NCBI RefSeq assembly: GCF_004027225.2
Contig: NC_044282.2
Span: 62,051,725 to 62,115,724, forward strand
Source: Strigops habroptila
Lineage: Eukaryota; Chordata; Aves; Psittaciformes; Psittacidae
Reading direction: 5' to 3'
Length of the DNA: 64,000 bases
Shown: piece after piece, positions 35,101 to 47,100 of the stretch
Numbering within the stretch: the first letter of the stretch is position 1
Layout of the letters: the number at the start of each line of letters is the position of its first letter
Position numbers and translations under genes: made by a program
Notes under the pieces: generated by a model
Seen by the model: only the letters and a program-made list of their open reading frames with translations
Told to the model about the DNA's origin: nothing
Database searches by the model: none

Positions 35101-38100
35101 GGTAACCCCTGGAGTCTGCCTATTACAAGGCTGCCTTGGTGCATCTTTAAACATTCATCATCTTTGCTCTGGCCCCATGGCCTGTGGACACCCGGGAACT
35201 CAGATTAGGAGGTAAGGAAGTTATCCCAGCCCAAAAAGGAAGGAGGAGGAGGATGATGATGGGAAGTGGCTCCCTGCTCTTAGCAAAATGGATGCTTACT
35301 CAAAAACTGCCTCCTGCAGCCATGTGGTCTGTTATTTTCCACATTTAAAGGTGGTTCCATCTCTCTAGACAGCGTTGAGGACTGACTTGCTTTGCTGTAA
35401 TGGGAAACATACCCCAGAGGGATTAATTATGACTAAAGCAGACAGATTAATGTTGTTTACTGCTGCCAAGGCCAGGACTGTTGGTGGTGTATTTAAAAAG
35501 ACCAGCGCTTGAAATGGCCCCATGAGGCACTGATGGTGTAGAACCTCTGGCTTGAAACAGCTCCCACCTCAGCAGGAGGCCACTGCTGCCACAGATAGGT
35601 TTTAAGTAGAGCCCAGCACATCACGTTGCTGCTGTTCCCAGGGCTGCTGCACCAGGGACTGGTTGCTTTGCAGAGGGGTGAACCCTTGAGGTTTGCCACT
35701 CCTCATGGCAGCTTGTCTCCAAGGACCAGGCTTGCCTCTTTTTAACACTGCAGACTGACAAGTTTGGGGTTTTTTTTTTCCCCTTAATAAGGAAATAATG
35801 CAGAAGGCTCATTATTTTCACTTGACCTTCAGGGCGCCAGTGACGCTGGCTAGATTGCATTGGAGACTGGAAGAGAGAAAATCTGCAGCTCCTGTAATTA
35901 AAAAGGAGCACGCTGCTTTCCTGGGCTCTTGGTCCTGCTCAAAGCTCCTTTCTCGAGAATTGTGTGTCAGTCAGATTATTGCCTTGATTAGATCTGAAAA
36001 ATACATTAGGGAGACCTCAGAGAAGGTTATTTAATGCGTTTATTTCTGCAGATCAGCACGTGCTATGTTTCTTGGGCATTAGTAGTGGGTGTTGAGGGTT
36101 TGGTTTCAGACCTGGGAATCCTGCTGTGTAGGGAAATTTTAATTGATGACTTTATTGACTAGAGCAGAATCAGGATCTTTGGATCCAGAAAGGACACAGG
36201 TGTCAAAAAGCACTGTCCCTAGCATCCAGAATCCCCATGGGTGCAGCTCAGCTCTACAGCTGCTGGGAATGGGGGAAATCATAGAATCACAGAATGTTTT
36301 GGGTTGGAAGGGACCTTAAAGCTCATCCAGTTCCAACCCCCTGCCATGGGCAGGGACACCTTCCACTAGAGCAGGTTGCTCCAAGCCCCTGTGTCCAACC
36401 TGGCCTTGAACACTGCCAGGGATGGGGCAGCCACAGCTTCTCTGGGCAACCTGTGCCAGGGCCTCACCACCCTCACAGGGAACAACTTCTGCCTAAGAGC
36501 TCATCTCAATCTCCCTCTGTCAGTTTAAAGCCATTCCCCCTTGTCCTGTCCCTACAGGCCCTTGTCCAAAGCCCCTCTCCAGCTTTCTTGTCATCCCCTT
36601 TAGGCACTGGAAGCTGCTCTAAGGTGTCTGTGGAGCCTTCTCTTCTCCAGGCTGAAGAGGCCCAGCTCTCTCAGCCTGTCTCCAGCCTTCAGAGCATTTC
36701 TATGGCCTCCTCTGGACTCACTTCAACAGCTGCACATCCTTACTGGACGGATGTTGGTGGCCCAGAGCCAGACGCAGTACTGCAAGGGCAGGGATCTCAC
36801 CAGAGCAGAGTTAGAGGGAGAGAATCCCCTCCCTCAACCTGCTGGTCACGCTGCCAGTGATGCAGCCCAGGGGTCTCCTGGGAAAGGTGGTTGATGGGAG
36901 CCGGCTGCTGCTGCAGGATGATTTTAGCTGGTTCAGAGCCCTTCCTGCTTGCATATGTTGGACTGTGGGAAGCCACATCTCTCGAGAATGTGAGGCAGGA
37001 GGACTGCCCTGGGGTATACCAGCCCCAGAGCTGGAAACTGGGGCATCGCCTGCATGAATCCCTCCAGTAGCACATAATCAGTGTCTTCTCTCCAACTTCT
37101 TGCACAGTTTCACCTGTGTATATAAATGTAAAATAATGTATACTGTGTAGATATGTGGCATTTTGGTGTCAATTTGCTCCCCAGGATCCGGATGTCTGGC
37201 ATTAAAGGCCTACAAGGAGTGGTGAGAAAGACGGTGAATGACGAGCTCCAAGCCAACATCTGGGACCCACAGCACATGGACAAAATCGTGCCCTCACTGC
37301 TCTTCAACTTACAGCACGTGGAGGAGTCTGAAAGGTGAGAGCTTGATGCCGCATTGACCCACCTGCTCTGCCAGCAGCTTCAGGGTCCTTTTTGGCAAGG
37401 TTTTTCAGGGCAGAGGCATTGCAGGCTGATTAGTGCCTGCAGCTCATGACAAATGCAGTGAGTGGCCAGAGGGGAAACCCTGTGAGCACCTCAGTGAAGG
37501 GTGCTGCAGGTGGCAGGAGCTCTGCATGTCACCCATTGCTGTGAAGGTTATTGCTGTCTTTGCTGCTGCAGGACACCATGGCTCCTGTGGAGCAGAGATC
37601 TCTCTGTGCCATCCCTGCAGTTAAGGGATGCCGGTGCCAAGGCTCTGAGCTGCCCTTTCAGTGGGCTGACCTTTGTGAGGGATTCCTGCTTAAATGCTAC
37701 TAAAGCAGCTATTTTAAAGCCAGACAAGAGGAATTTCAGGAACTGAAATGTGTCTTTGCTTGCTGACCCTCCATTCTTCCGGCGTAACCCTGTGCTGGTT
37801 ATGTGCTTGCCACCAGCTGTGTGTTTGAAGGGGAGTTGCTTAGCTGAGAAGTGCAGAGCAGAGAAATAGGTATGAATTCCTCCTGAGATTTTCCTTTTGA
37901 AGGTTAAGAGAGATGTATCAGCCTTGGGAAGTTGACTTCTGGCCAGATGCCTTTTCCTTTTTTCTTGTAAACGGAAGCATCAAGGTGATAAAAGCATTCC
38001 TGGTGTTTGTGTGATGCCAAGCAAGGTCGAGTGTGGAAAAAGGAGGATGGATCTCCTCTGGGGTGTGCGATTTCAGGGTGATTTGTCCCAGGCCATGACT

Positions 38101-41100
38101 GCTTTGCTCTTCCTCCCCTCGGAAGCTGTGTCCACCCTGGGAGGACGCTGTGTCCTGCATCCTCACTGATAAGATCCTTTCCTGCTCCAGCACTGAGCAC
38201 TGTGATCATCCTCCCGGTCCCAGGGATGCGGGGGCTGTCCCCGCTGCCTGGCACAGCCTGGTGCTGCAAGCAGGGCCATCCTGGCACATCCCCCTCCTCT
38301 GCAATCCGTGCACCATGCTGCTCTCTGGGTCTGGCTCCAATCCAGCAGCGCTTTATCATTGGGCTCTGCTGGGATGAAGCTACCCGATCTGCCTGGCAGG
38401 GTGATATTTGGCTGCTGCGGGGTGGCTGTGGGCTGTGTGAGGGGTAGCCCACGGCCCTGTGCCGCACGGGGAGCAGGCAGATGCCACGACCATTTTGCTC
38501 CATCCCTCCCTGGCCAGGTTCTGTGTTTCTTCTCCCCCACTGCTGCCTCAAAGTCAGCGCCGCTCTCATCGCCCTCCTCTGCTTTCACAGCCGCTCCCCC
38601 TCCCCGCTGCAAGCCACTGAGAAGGAGAAGGAGAGTCCTACGGAGCTGGCGGAGAGGTGTCTGCGGGAGCTGCTGGGCCGAGCGGCATACGGCAACATCA
38701 AGAACGCCATCAAACCCGTCCTCATGTAAGTCATGCATCCCCCATTTTTGGCGCCAGGGAAACTGAGGCACAGGGAAACAGCCAATGCAGGCCAGAGCTA
38801 GGGTGAAGGCATGGACTCTTCTGGCTCCCCTCAGCATGGTACTGGACATGGGGACTGGGTTTTAGGCTGAGCTCTCATTTTTGAATGCAGCGAGGGAGAT
38901 TGCCTGGGATAGATAGCTGTTGCTGAGAAAAGTCGCTCCAGTGAGGAGTTTGTGTCCCTGTCCTCTTCCGCAGTATTTGATCCCTGCTGCTTCTGGCCAT
39001 CCCTGGTGCTTGCTTTGCACCCCTGCAGGCTCTGGGGGACTGACAATTACTTTCCCCTCCATTTCCATCTCTTCCCCAGCCACCTGGATAACCACTCGCT
39101 CTGGGAGCCGAAGATCTTTGCCACGTGCTGCTTCAGGATCATCATGTATTCAATTCAGGTGGGGAGCTGGTGGGGCTCTGGTTAGGGACACACGTGCATG
39201 CTTGGGAGTGTCTGCATCTGCCACCACGGCTGCGCTGAGTCAGAGCAGCTGCCGCTGCCTTGCTGCATCCCGGCAGTGATGAGTCCAAGTGCTCACCAAG
39301 CGTGCCCCAAAAGGGGCTGGAGACAAGCAAAGTCCAGGTGGATGGCAGTGGGGCTGGGGGCCCCGTGGGTGTGCAGGGAAGTGCCTGGTAGGTGTTAGTT
39401 AGCCTGGCTGTGTGCCGGCTGTGTGTCGTGTAGGATACTGCTCATGGAGCTTGTATCTAAGTCCCGGGAGCGATTCTCTCCCTTTCAGTGGAAAGCAAAG
39501 CCCCGCTGAATCAGGTGGGCTAGTGGCGTGATGTGAAACACTCCAAAGGAAGCAGTTGGGCTCCGATGGAAAGCTGCCTCTTTCCAGATCACTGCTATGT
39601 AAATCAATCTGAGCTCCTCATCGCTGCGGAATAGGAGAGGGGCTGTCTGGGGTGAAACGTGCCCCAGGGAAACCAGGCATCGTAACAGTGCCTGCAGCCC
39701 AACATTAGACCTGGGGATGCTCAGAGACAGACCCTGCCAGGCTCTTCCTCTTGATGGGACAAGGGAGAACAGATTTAAGGTGAAAGAGGACAGATTGAGA
39801 TGACATCTTAGGAAGAAGTTCTTCCCTGTGAGGGTGGTGAGGCCCTAGCACAGGTTGCCCAGAGAAGCTGTGGCTGCCCCATCCCTGGCGGTGTTCAAGG
39901 CCAGGTTGGACACAGGGGCTTGGAGCAACCTGCTCTAGTGGAAGGTGTCCCTGCCCATGGCAGTGGGTTGGAACTGGATGAGCTTTAAGGTCCCTTCCAA
40001 CCCAAACCATTCTGTGATTCTACAGTTCTATGATTCCCTTCTCACTGTGGGCTATGGAAATGCAGTTTAGGTAAATCCCAAAGAGATGGGAAAATGTCCG
40101 TCCTTTCCTTTTTCATGTGGATCTCAATGAAACTGTTTGCATGGGTGCCTGCATGCTGTAGGGCATGGTGCTGCCTTCCCACTCTGCTCCCACTCTGCTG
40201 AGGCTGCCCCAGACCTGCTGTCCTACTTCATACCTTTGGGAGTTTGCTTTGCTTTTGGATTCAGCCAGGCCATGGCTCTCCTTAGAGAACCCTTACAGTG
40301 AACAGCAGATCACCACCCCCTGTTCTCGTTTCTTGTTTTTAATCTTGTAAACTGCCTAAACCCCTTTACACTGCTACTAGATTTTATAAAATCCCATTAA
40401 TGCATGTTGGAGGTGTAAGGTCACAATAACTCAGGACCCTTTTGAAGTATAGATGTGTTTAGGAAACCCTGGCAAAAATCAAATCCTTTCTCCCTGAAAT
40501 CCTTGGGATTAATTGTCACAATTTCCTTAGATCTGTACAGCTCTTTAGATGTTTTTTCCTGTGCAATTTGCTACAGGCTCTTGCTCAGTTATGTAAAACA
40601 GGCTACTTCCAGCAGCCTCCTCTCATTTTGCATCTGGAGCTGTCTTGGAAAGAGCCAGGCAGGGACTTGGTGCAGCTGGGTGCATGTGCAAGATCTGTCC
40701 CTGATAGCTGTGAGGATTACAGAAACGGGCTATCACCTCATGCATGCAGCACCCATGCTGACATTCACACTCTCTTTCCAGCCACAGCACTCCCACCTCG
40801 TGATCCAGCAGCTCCTGGGACACCTGGATGCCAACAGCAAGAGCGCAGCCACTGTGCGCGCAGGCATCGTGGAGGTCCTCTCGGAGGCAGCAGTGATCGC
40901 GGCCTCCGGATCTGTTGGTAAGTAGATAAATTTATCCTCTCCAACCACCTCTTCACCCTTTTATTGCAGTGGGAATGGTGAAGGAGTGCCAAAGGTTTGG
41001 GCTGGGTTCTGGACTGCAACCAGGTGTGAGCTGGTGATGGGGGATCCTGGAACACCCAGGAATGCTGGGGATCTGTTCTGTGCCATTTCATTTTGCCATG

Positions 41101-44100
41101 CTCACGTGCGGCGACCTAAACGTAGAGAGCTGACTGCAATGCCAGCCTTTGCCTTTGTGATCGGGGAAAAGGGATTTTGGGGGCTTGCTGTGAATATGCT
41201 GAGATGACAGTGCTCCTGGAAGGACATTTCTCTGTTGTCTTGGCTGAAGAAGCTGGTGGGGGTTAGAAGTCACTCTGTGTGTGGCCAAACTGTTTTTCAA
41301 CCTGCTTATGGGGTGTTGGGACACATAAACCTCGCTGTCCTGGGGGCAACAGCCTTCATCTCCCTGGGGAAAACTGCAGCTCTCCTCAGGTGCTGCTCCA
41401 TTGTCTTTTCACTCTCACCACTACAGGCCCCACGGTGCTGGAGGTGTTTAACACCCTGCTGAGACAGCTACGGCTCAGCATTGACTATGCGCTGACGGGG
41501 AGCTATGACTGCGGTGCTGGAGTCAGCACCAAGATCATCAAAGAGCATGAGGAGAGGATGTTCCAGGAGGCCGTCATTAAAACCATAGGTGGGTGTCCTG
41601 CAGTGCCCCACGCAGGTGCTGGTGGGTGTCCCCTGCGTGGTAGGTTTCTGCCTTGAGCATCTGCAGGATTATCTGGGGTGAAACAAAGTCACTCTCATGC
41701 TAAAAGAGGTGATGGAAGTAAGTTTTGTCTGTGGTGTGCCGCAAGCGTGGTGGTGGGTTATCAGCAGGTGGCATTGCAACCCCGGTCATCCCCAGCAGAG
41801 CTGCTGTGTGTGGCCAGAGTCCTGTTTCTCCCTGGGTAGGAGACCCTGAGGAAGGGAAGGAGAGGAGGGAAAGAGGGCAGGTGTCAGTTTGCTGCAGCTG
41901 CTGAGGATGGGGGTGCATCCAAAAAAGGAAGGGACAAAGGCAGGGGTTGCCATCTCACAGCCTCTCTCTGCCTCAGCCTGGGGCTGCCACACCTGTAAGG
42001 TGTTTTGATGGGTCTTGAATCACCCGCAAGGTAAATCTGCCTGCAACTGCCAGATCCAGGCAGGCCTTGTCCTATCCCAGCCTGGCTATAGGGTCTGGCA
42101 GCTGGCTTGGAGTGGGGCAGGCAGGCAGACCCCATGGCACTGGGTCCTCCTGGGCGTGGTGGGCTGTGCCTCACACATTGCCAGCTTGCTCTTGTCCCCA
42201 CAGGGTCTTTTGCCAGCACGCTGCCCACCTACCAGCAGTCTGAGGTGATGGTCTTCATCATGAATAAGGTGCCACTACCCTCCACGCAGCAGTCCATCGA
42301 TGCTGGCAAAGCTGGGTGAGAATGGATGCCTTCCTCCCTCCTCATTTTCCCCCTGCCCTGCTCTTCCTGCTGCTGTCCCATGTCAGGGTTTTAAACACAG
42401 AGCTGAAAGTGCTGGGGAGCTCCTGAAACTGTTCCCACCTTGAGGTGGCCTTTGAGGACAGAATGGGATTTGGGCATGTTATCTAAAGGCTGAGCAATGG
42501 GAGCTTCCCTGAGGGGAAGCTGAGCAACATGCGATCCTTGTTTCAAATGCTTTGCTGTCTGCTGCAAATGTGATGACAAGTGCCCCTTGAAATACCAGAG
42601 CATCAAGGGGGAAAGATGTCTGCAGGCAGTTGTGCTGCATGAACTCTGCATCCCTTCGGGTACCTGCTGTCAGGAGCTCCATCCTGGCTGTCACCCAAAA
42701 CTAGCCAGGAACTAAAAATAATATTCAGGGGAGTGACTTCAGATGTCTCAGGGCAGCGGGGTGGCCGCTGGTGAGTGAGGGCTGCCTGTGGCTTTTGAGA
42801 AGCTTGAGATGGTTTTATGGGACCAGCTGCTCATCCCTGCCTCCAACCACTGGTGTGTGGCCCCTCTGAGCTGCCTCTGAGCTTTTATTAGCACTGAGCA
42901 GGAGGTGGTATTTATACCCGGCAGTGGAGGAAGAGAAGGAAGGGAAAACACCCAAACAACAGAATTGCTTAAGAAATGTGGGAACAGACCATGAGAGCTA
43001 TTTGGAGCAAGGGTATCAGCGCTGAAACATGTAGGTAAGGAGCAAACAGATTTTCATGCTATATTTATCTTCTAAGTATGGTCAGGCTCTTCCCACTTGT
43101 CTCTGATGGGAGAGAGACTTTGCCGGCTGATAGGAGTCTGTGCTCCTCACTCACATGGAGGTAATTCCTGACGCCTGCATTCAATCCCGATTCACAGGGT
43201 GGGAGACACAGTGGGTGCTGGGTGCTGTTCAGACAGGGCAGCTTTCCTTGCTGCAGGAGCAGAATCGGGCTCACAGCCCCAGGGTGGCAGTCACTCCTCA
43301 GTGCCAGGCTGGCTGCGCCAGGCTGTTTGTCACTGCTCCTTTATCAGCTCATGAGCTTCATCCAGGAGAGCTTTTAAATCTCATCTGACACTGTGTGAAG
43401 GATGGTGCTTGCTCTGTGCGTGAACCAGGAGTTTGCAGAGAAAGGGCAGCCTGCAGCTCAGCTTACAGGGATGCTGCTGTTTGTGGTATAGCTCAGTCCC
43501 TGGGCTGAGATAGGCAGAACAAGCAGGGTGTCGTGGAGCAGCCTGGAAATCCTTTGGGAGCTCCCTGTGTCCACCCCCAGGGCTAGGAAACACCGAGTTC
43601 AGACAGGAAAGAATTCAAGATTTCCTCTTTTTTGCATAACCCCCCCACGTTGCTGAAGTGGAAGTGTGGTTCGTAAGAAGCAAGATGGGAGCAAGGAATA
43701 GGGGTACCTCCATGGGCAGGAGAGTTTGGGCTTCATCTCACCAATTTGCAGCTGTTTAAAAGTGAGGAGCCTGTTCAGAGCCAGTGCCTGGCGTTCCTTG
43801 GGAATCACTGTGAGATGGGGATGGGGACATCCAGATCTTGGCTCATCATCCTGAGCTCAGCTTGTGCCTGCCTGGAGATGTGAGTGCTGCCTTGTTTCTG
43901 GTGCCTGTGGCAGGATGTATGCTTCGATATTCATTATTCCTTTGGCAGTCTTTTGCTGGCTGTTAAATCTGGAGCTTATTTGCTAGAGACCTTTATGGCA
44001 CAGCTGTTTGTGGTGGTTACTCTTGGGAAACTGGTCCTGCCCTTTCTTAGGCTTTTCCATCTTTGTATGGAAGGAGGGTTGTCTTGTTTTTATTTGGATT

Positions 44101-47100
44101 TACCATTTCTTTCCTCTCTCCATGGCAGGGAGAACCGGAATCGGCTGACACAGATAATGCTCCTGAAGTCCCTTCTCCAGGTATGAATCTGTCACCAACT
44201 CTGCAGGAGCGTCCCTCCCTCACAAGACCCGTGGGGTCCCAGCTGCTGCCATGGCAGCAGAGAGGGACTTTCTACAAGGACCTGTAGGGATAGGACAAGG
44301 GGGAATGGATTTAAACTGAAAGAGGGTAACCCCCTGAAGTGACACTGTCACATTGCCTCCATTTTCATTTGGTGCTTGCAGGTGTCTGTGGGCTTCCAGT
44401 GCAGTAACATGCTCACAGCACTTCCCAGCGTTTTCCTGGACAGGCTGCTCTCTGCAGCCCTCATGGAGGATGCTGAGATCCGCCTCTTTGTCCTCGAGAT
44501 CCTCATCAGCTTCATCGATCGCCATGGGAACCGGCAGAAATTCTCCACCATCAGGTATGTCCTGGGGACTTCTCACCAGGGCCGGGAACTGCAGATCCTG
44601 CAGAGCTGGCTTGGGAGGGAGATCTGCTGGGCTGGGAGCTCTGGCAGGATTACTACTAAATCTGGTACGAGTTCTGGGGTGGTTTAATGCTACAGATCAG
44701 TGGTCTAAGAGCCATATGGGTGAGGTGTGCCCATATGTGAGAGACTGTGCCCAGGGGGACATGGGACCACATTGCTGACCACTGTCTAACTGGTTAGACA
44801 GTGATGCCAGGAGGTTGTGCAGGAGCAATAATCTCCTTGAGTCAGTTCATTGGCTGCATTGCATCGCCGTGGATAGGCCTGCTGGGCACTCATGTTGTCC
44901 ATGCTGTGTTACCTTGGAAGAAGGTGACTGTAATCCCAGATGGAAACATCTCCATGGGTTTTGCTGTGGTTCTGCTAATCCACTTCACTTGCACGCTTCT
45001 TTGTCAACTTGCCTTTGCATTCCTGAGTGCCACTGCCTCGAAATCCTGTAGTGATTTGGTTCAGTACCTTTGAGTATCTGAATTGCTCAGATGGGTTTTT
45101 AAAGACACCATTGGCTTTTTAACAGTTCCTCCCAGACAGCTCATTCCTGGCTAGCAGCTCCGCGGGTGTGCAGGAATTGCGCCTCTTCGCTCCCGTGTCT
45201 GAATTTTTCCTTCCCCTTGGCCTTTTCTTGCAGCACCATCAGCGACATCTCAGTCTTGAAGCTGAAAGTGGACAAGTGCTCGCGCCAAGATACTGTCTTC
45301 ATGAAGAAGGTAGTGTCAGGGTCTGGGTCAAGCTGTCCTTGTGCAGACCAGGGTGAGGACTGCGCCTCTGCTTCCCCAAGTCACACTGAGTCTTTGGAGT
45401 ACCATGACGCCTCTAAACCTGGGGGTGTCCCTGGGAAAAGCCAGTGGGATTCAATCTCTATCAGTGCTTCGCATACTGGCCTTTCTAGACTCCTAAATCC
45501 GCTGTTTGCCCCAAGGAATGAGTACCCCAGGATGTGTTGGCATCCCAAAAGCTATTTAGCAAGTAGCTTTCAAAGTTGTCTGATTTTATTCCTCCCACTG
45601 CCTCCTTAAAACACTTCCAGCAAACCTCTCTGGAGCTAACTGGAAGGCAAGATGGGATCAGTTTATTTCCTTGTGCACACCGGGGAGCAACAATGCAGCC
45701 CCCAAACCAAAAGCTGTTACAGAGCTGAGTTTCCCTTGCGCCAGTGTGTGCCCTGCTCTGTCTCATGCCTTGCTGTCAAGCAACATGTCTCAGGGCTTTA
45801 TTTTTCTGCTGTGGTCTGAGTGTTTCTCTAATGCTTCTGCAATAGAGGCATCCTTTTCTTGGGCTTGGTGCTGCGAGTGCTCTGTGCCTGCCCTGGGTTC
45901 TGCTCTTGGACCTGCTGGTGCCTCTTCCCCATCAGGGTCCAGCATCAGATGGTAAAATACCATCTGATAGTCACACCTTGGTGACCAGAGGAGCTCTGCT
46001 CCCTCCTGCATGGATGGAGGCTCCTTTGCTGGGCCCTGCTGCTGCTCTTTCTCTGTGTTGATGGCAGTGTTGCTCACAGGGGATGCTCAGGGGGTGACCA
46101 CATCCTTCCATGTCCCCACAGCACGGCCAACAGCTCTACCGGCATATCTACCTGATCTGCAAGGAGGAGAACAACGTGCAGGCTCACTATGAGGCTCTTT
46201 ACAGCATGCTGATGCTCATTAGCATTGAGCTGGCTAATGAAGAGGTCATGGTGGACCTCATCCGCCTGGTGCTGGCAGTACAGGTAGGCGGGGGAGCTGG
46301 GTGTGCTGCTGGCACTCGGTGCTGTTGGGGTGGGCAGGCTTGGATGTGAAGGATGGGAAGGAGGGAGCCTCTGGGAAGAGACTGTTTTGGAGTTGTGGTC
46401 TCTGAGGAAGCACCTCATCTGCTCTAAGCTTCTACCGTGGATCAGCCCAGCACACTGGGGAGAGACCTCAGTTACCTTGCCAGCCTCTGAAATGCTGCAA
46501 AACTCAAGCTCCAAAAGCTGGGATGTTTGCAGGGCAGGTGATACCACGAGGTGGATGGGGACAGTGCTGGGGCCTTGTCCATCCTTATCTCATCATGGGG
46601 CTGTGTCTGTGCTGCAGGAGATTGCCCAGATCAACGAGGATAACTTGACAGCATACAACCGCTGCGCACTCTTTGCCCTCGGTGCGGCTTACCTGAACCT
46701 CATCAGCCAGCTCACCACCGTGCCCACCTTCTGCCAGCACATCCATGAGGTGCGAGGGAGGGTCTGGGGCAGAGCTGGAGCCTTGTTCATGCAGCTCTGT
46801 CATTGACTCTTCAAGCCACTCCCGGGGTTTGAGCTTGGCTCCTTGCTTGTCTTCTGCAGGTCATCCAGATGCGGCAGAAGGAAGCTCCCTATATGCTCCC
46901 TGAAGACGTGTTTGTGGAGAGACCCAGGTAAGAGCCTTGAGAATACCTTCTTCCCCAGTGGTAAGGCCCCTTACAGAGACACTGCCCCCAGTAAGCATCA
47001 CTGCTCTCTTGAAACATTCCCTAGGTCAGGGTCGTCCTCCCTGAGGACTGTATCTATTGTGGTGGGTTAAGAGCCCTTCAGGGCCTCTGGTGTGTGCTGA

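Larger units (their letters stand above)
34048..37184 (+). other. EFR3B: EFR3B intron 5
   Basis: A 3.1 kb intron with two minus-oriented CR1 copies, listed separately. Between them an AT-richer unique stretch (about 35300-36240) holds no recognisable element. Confidence 0.75.

Noticed and set aside
38163..38849. 228-codon minus frame antisense to EFR3B exon 7
   Set aside because: It overlaps a well-supported conserved exon in antisense and has no family resemblance.
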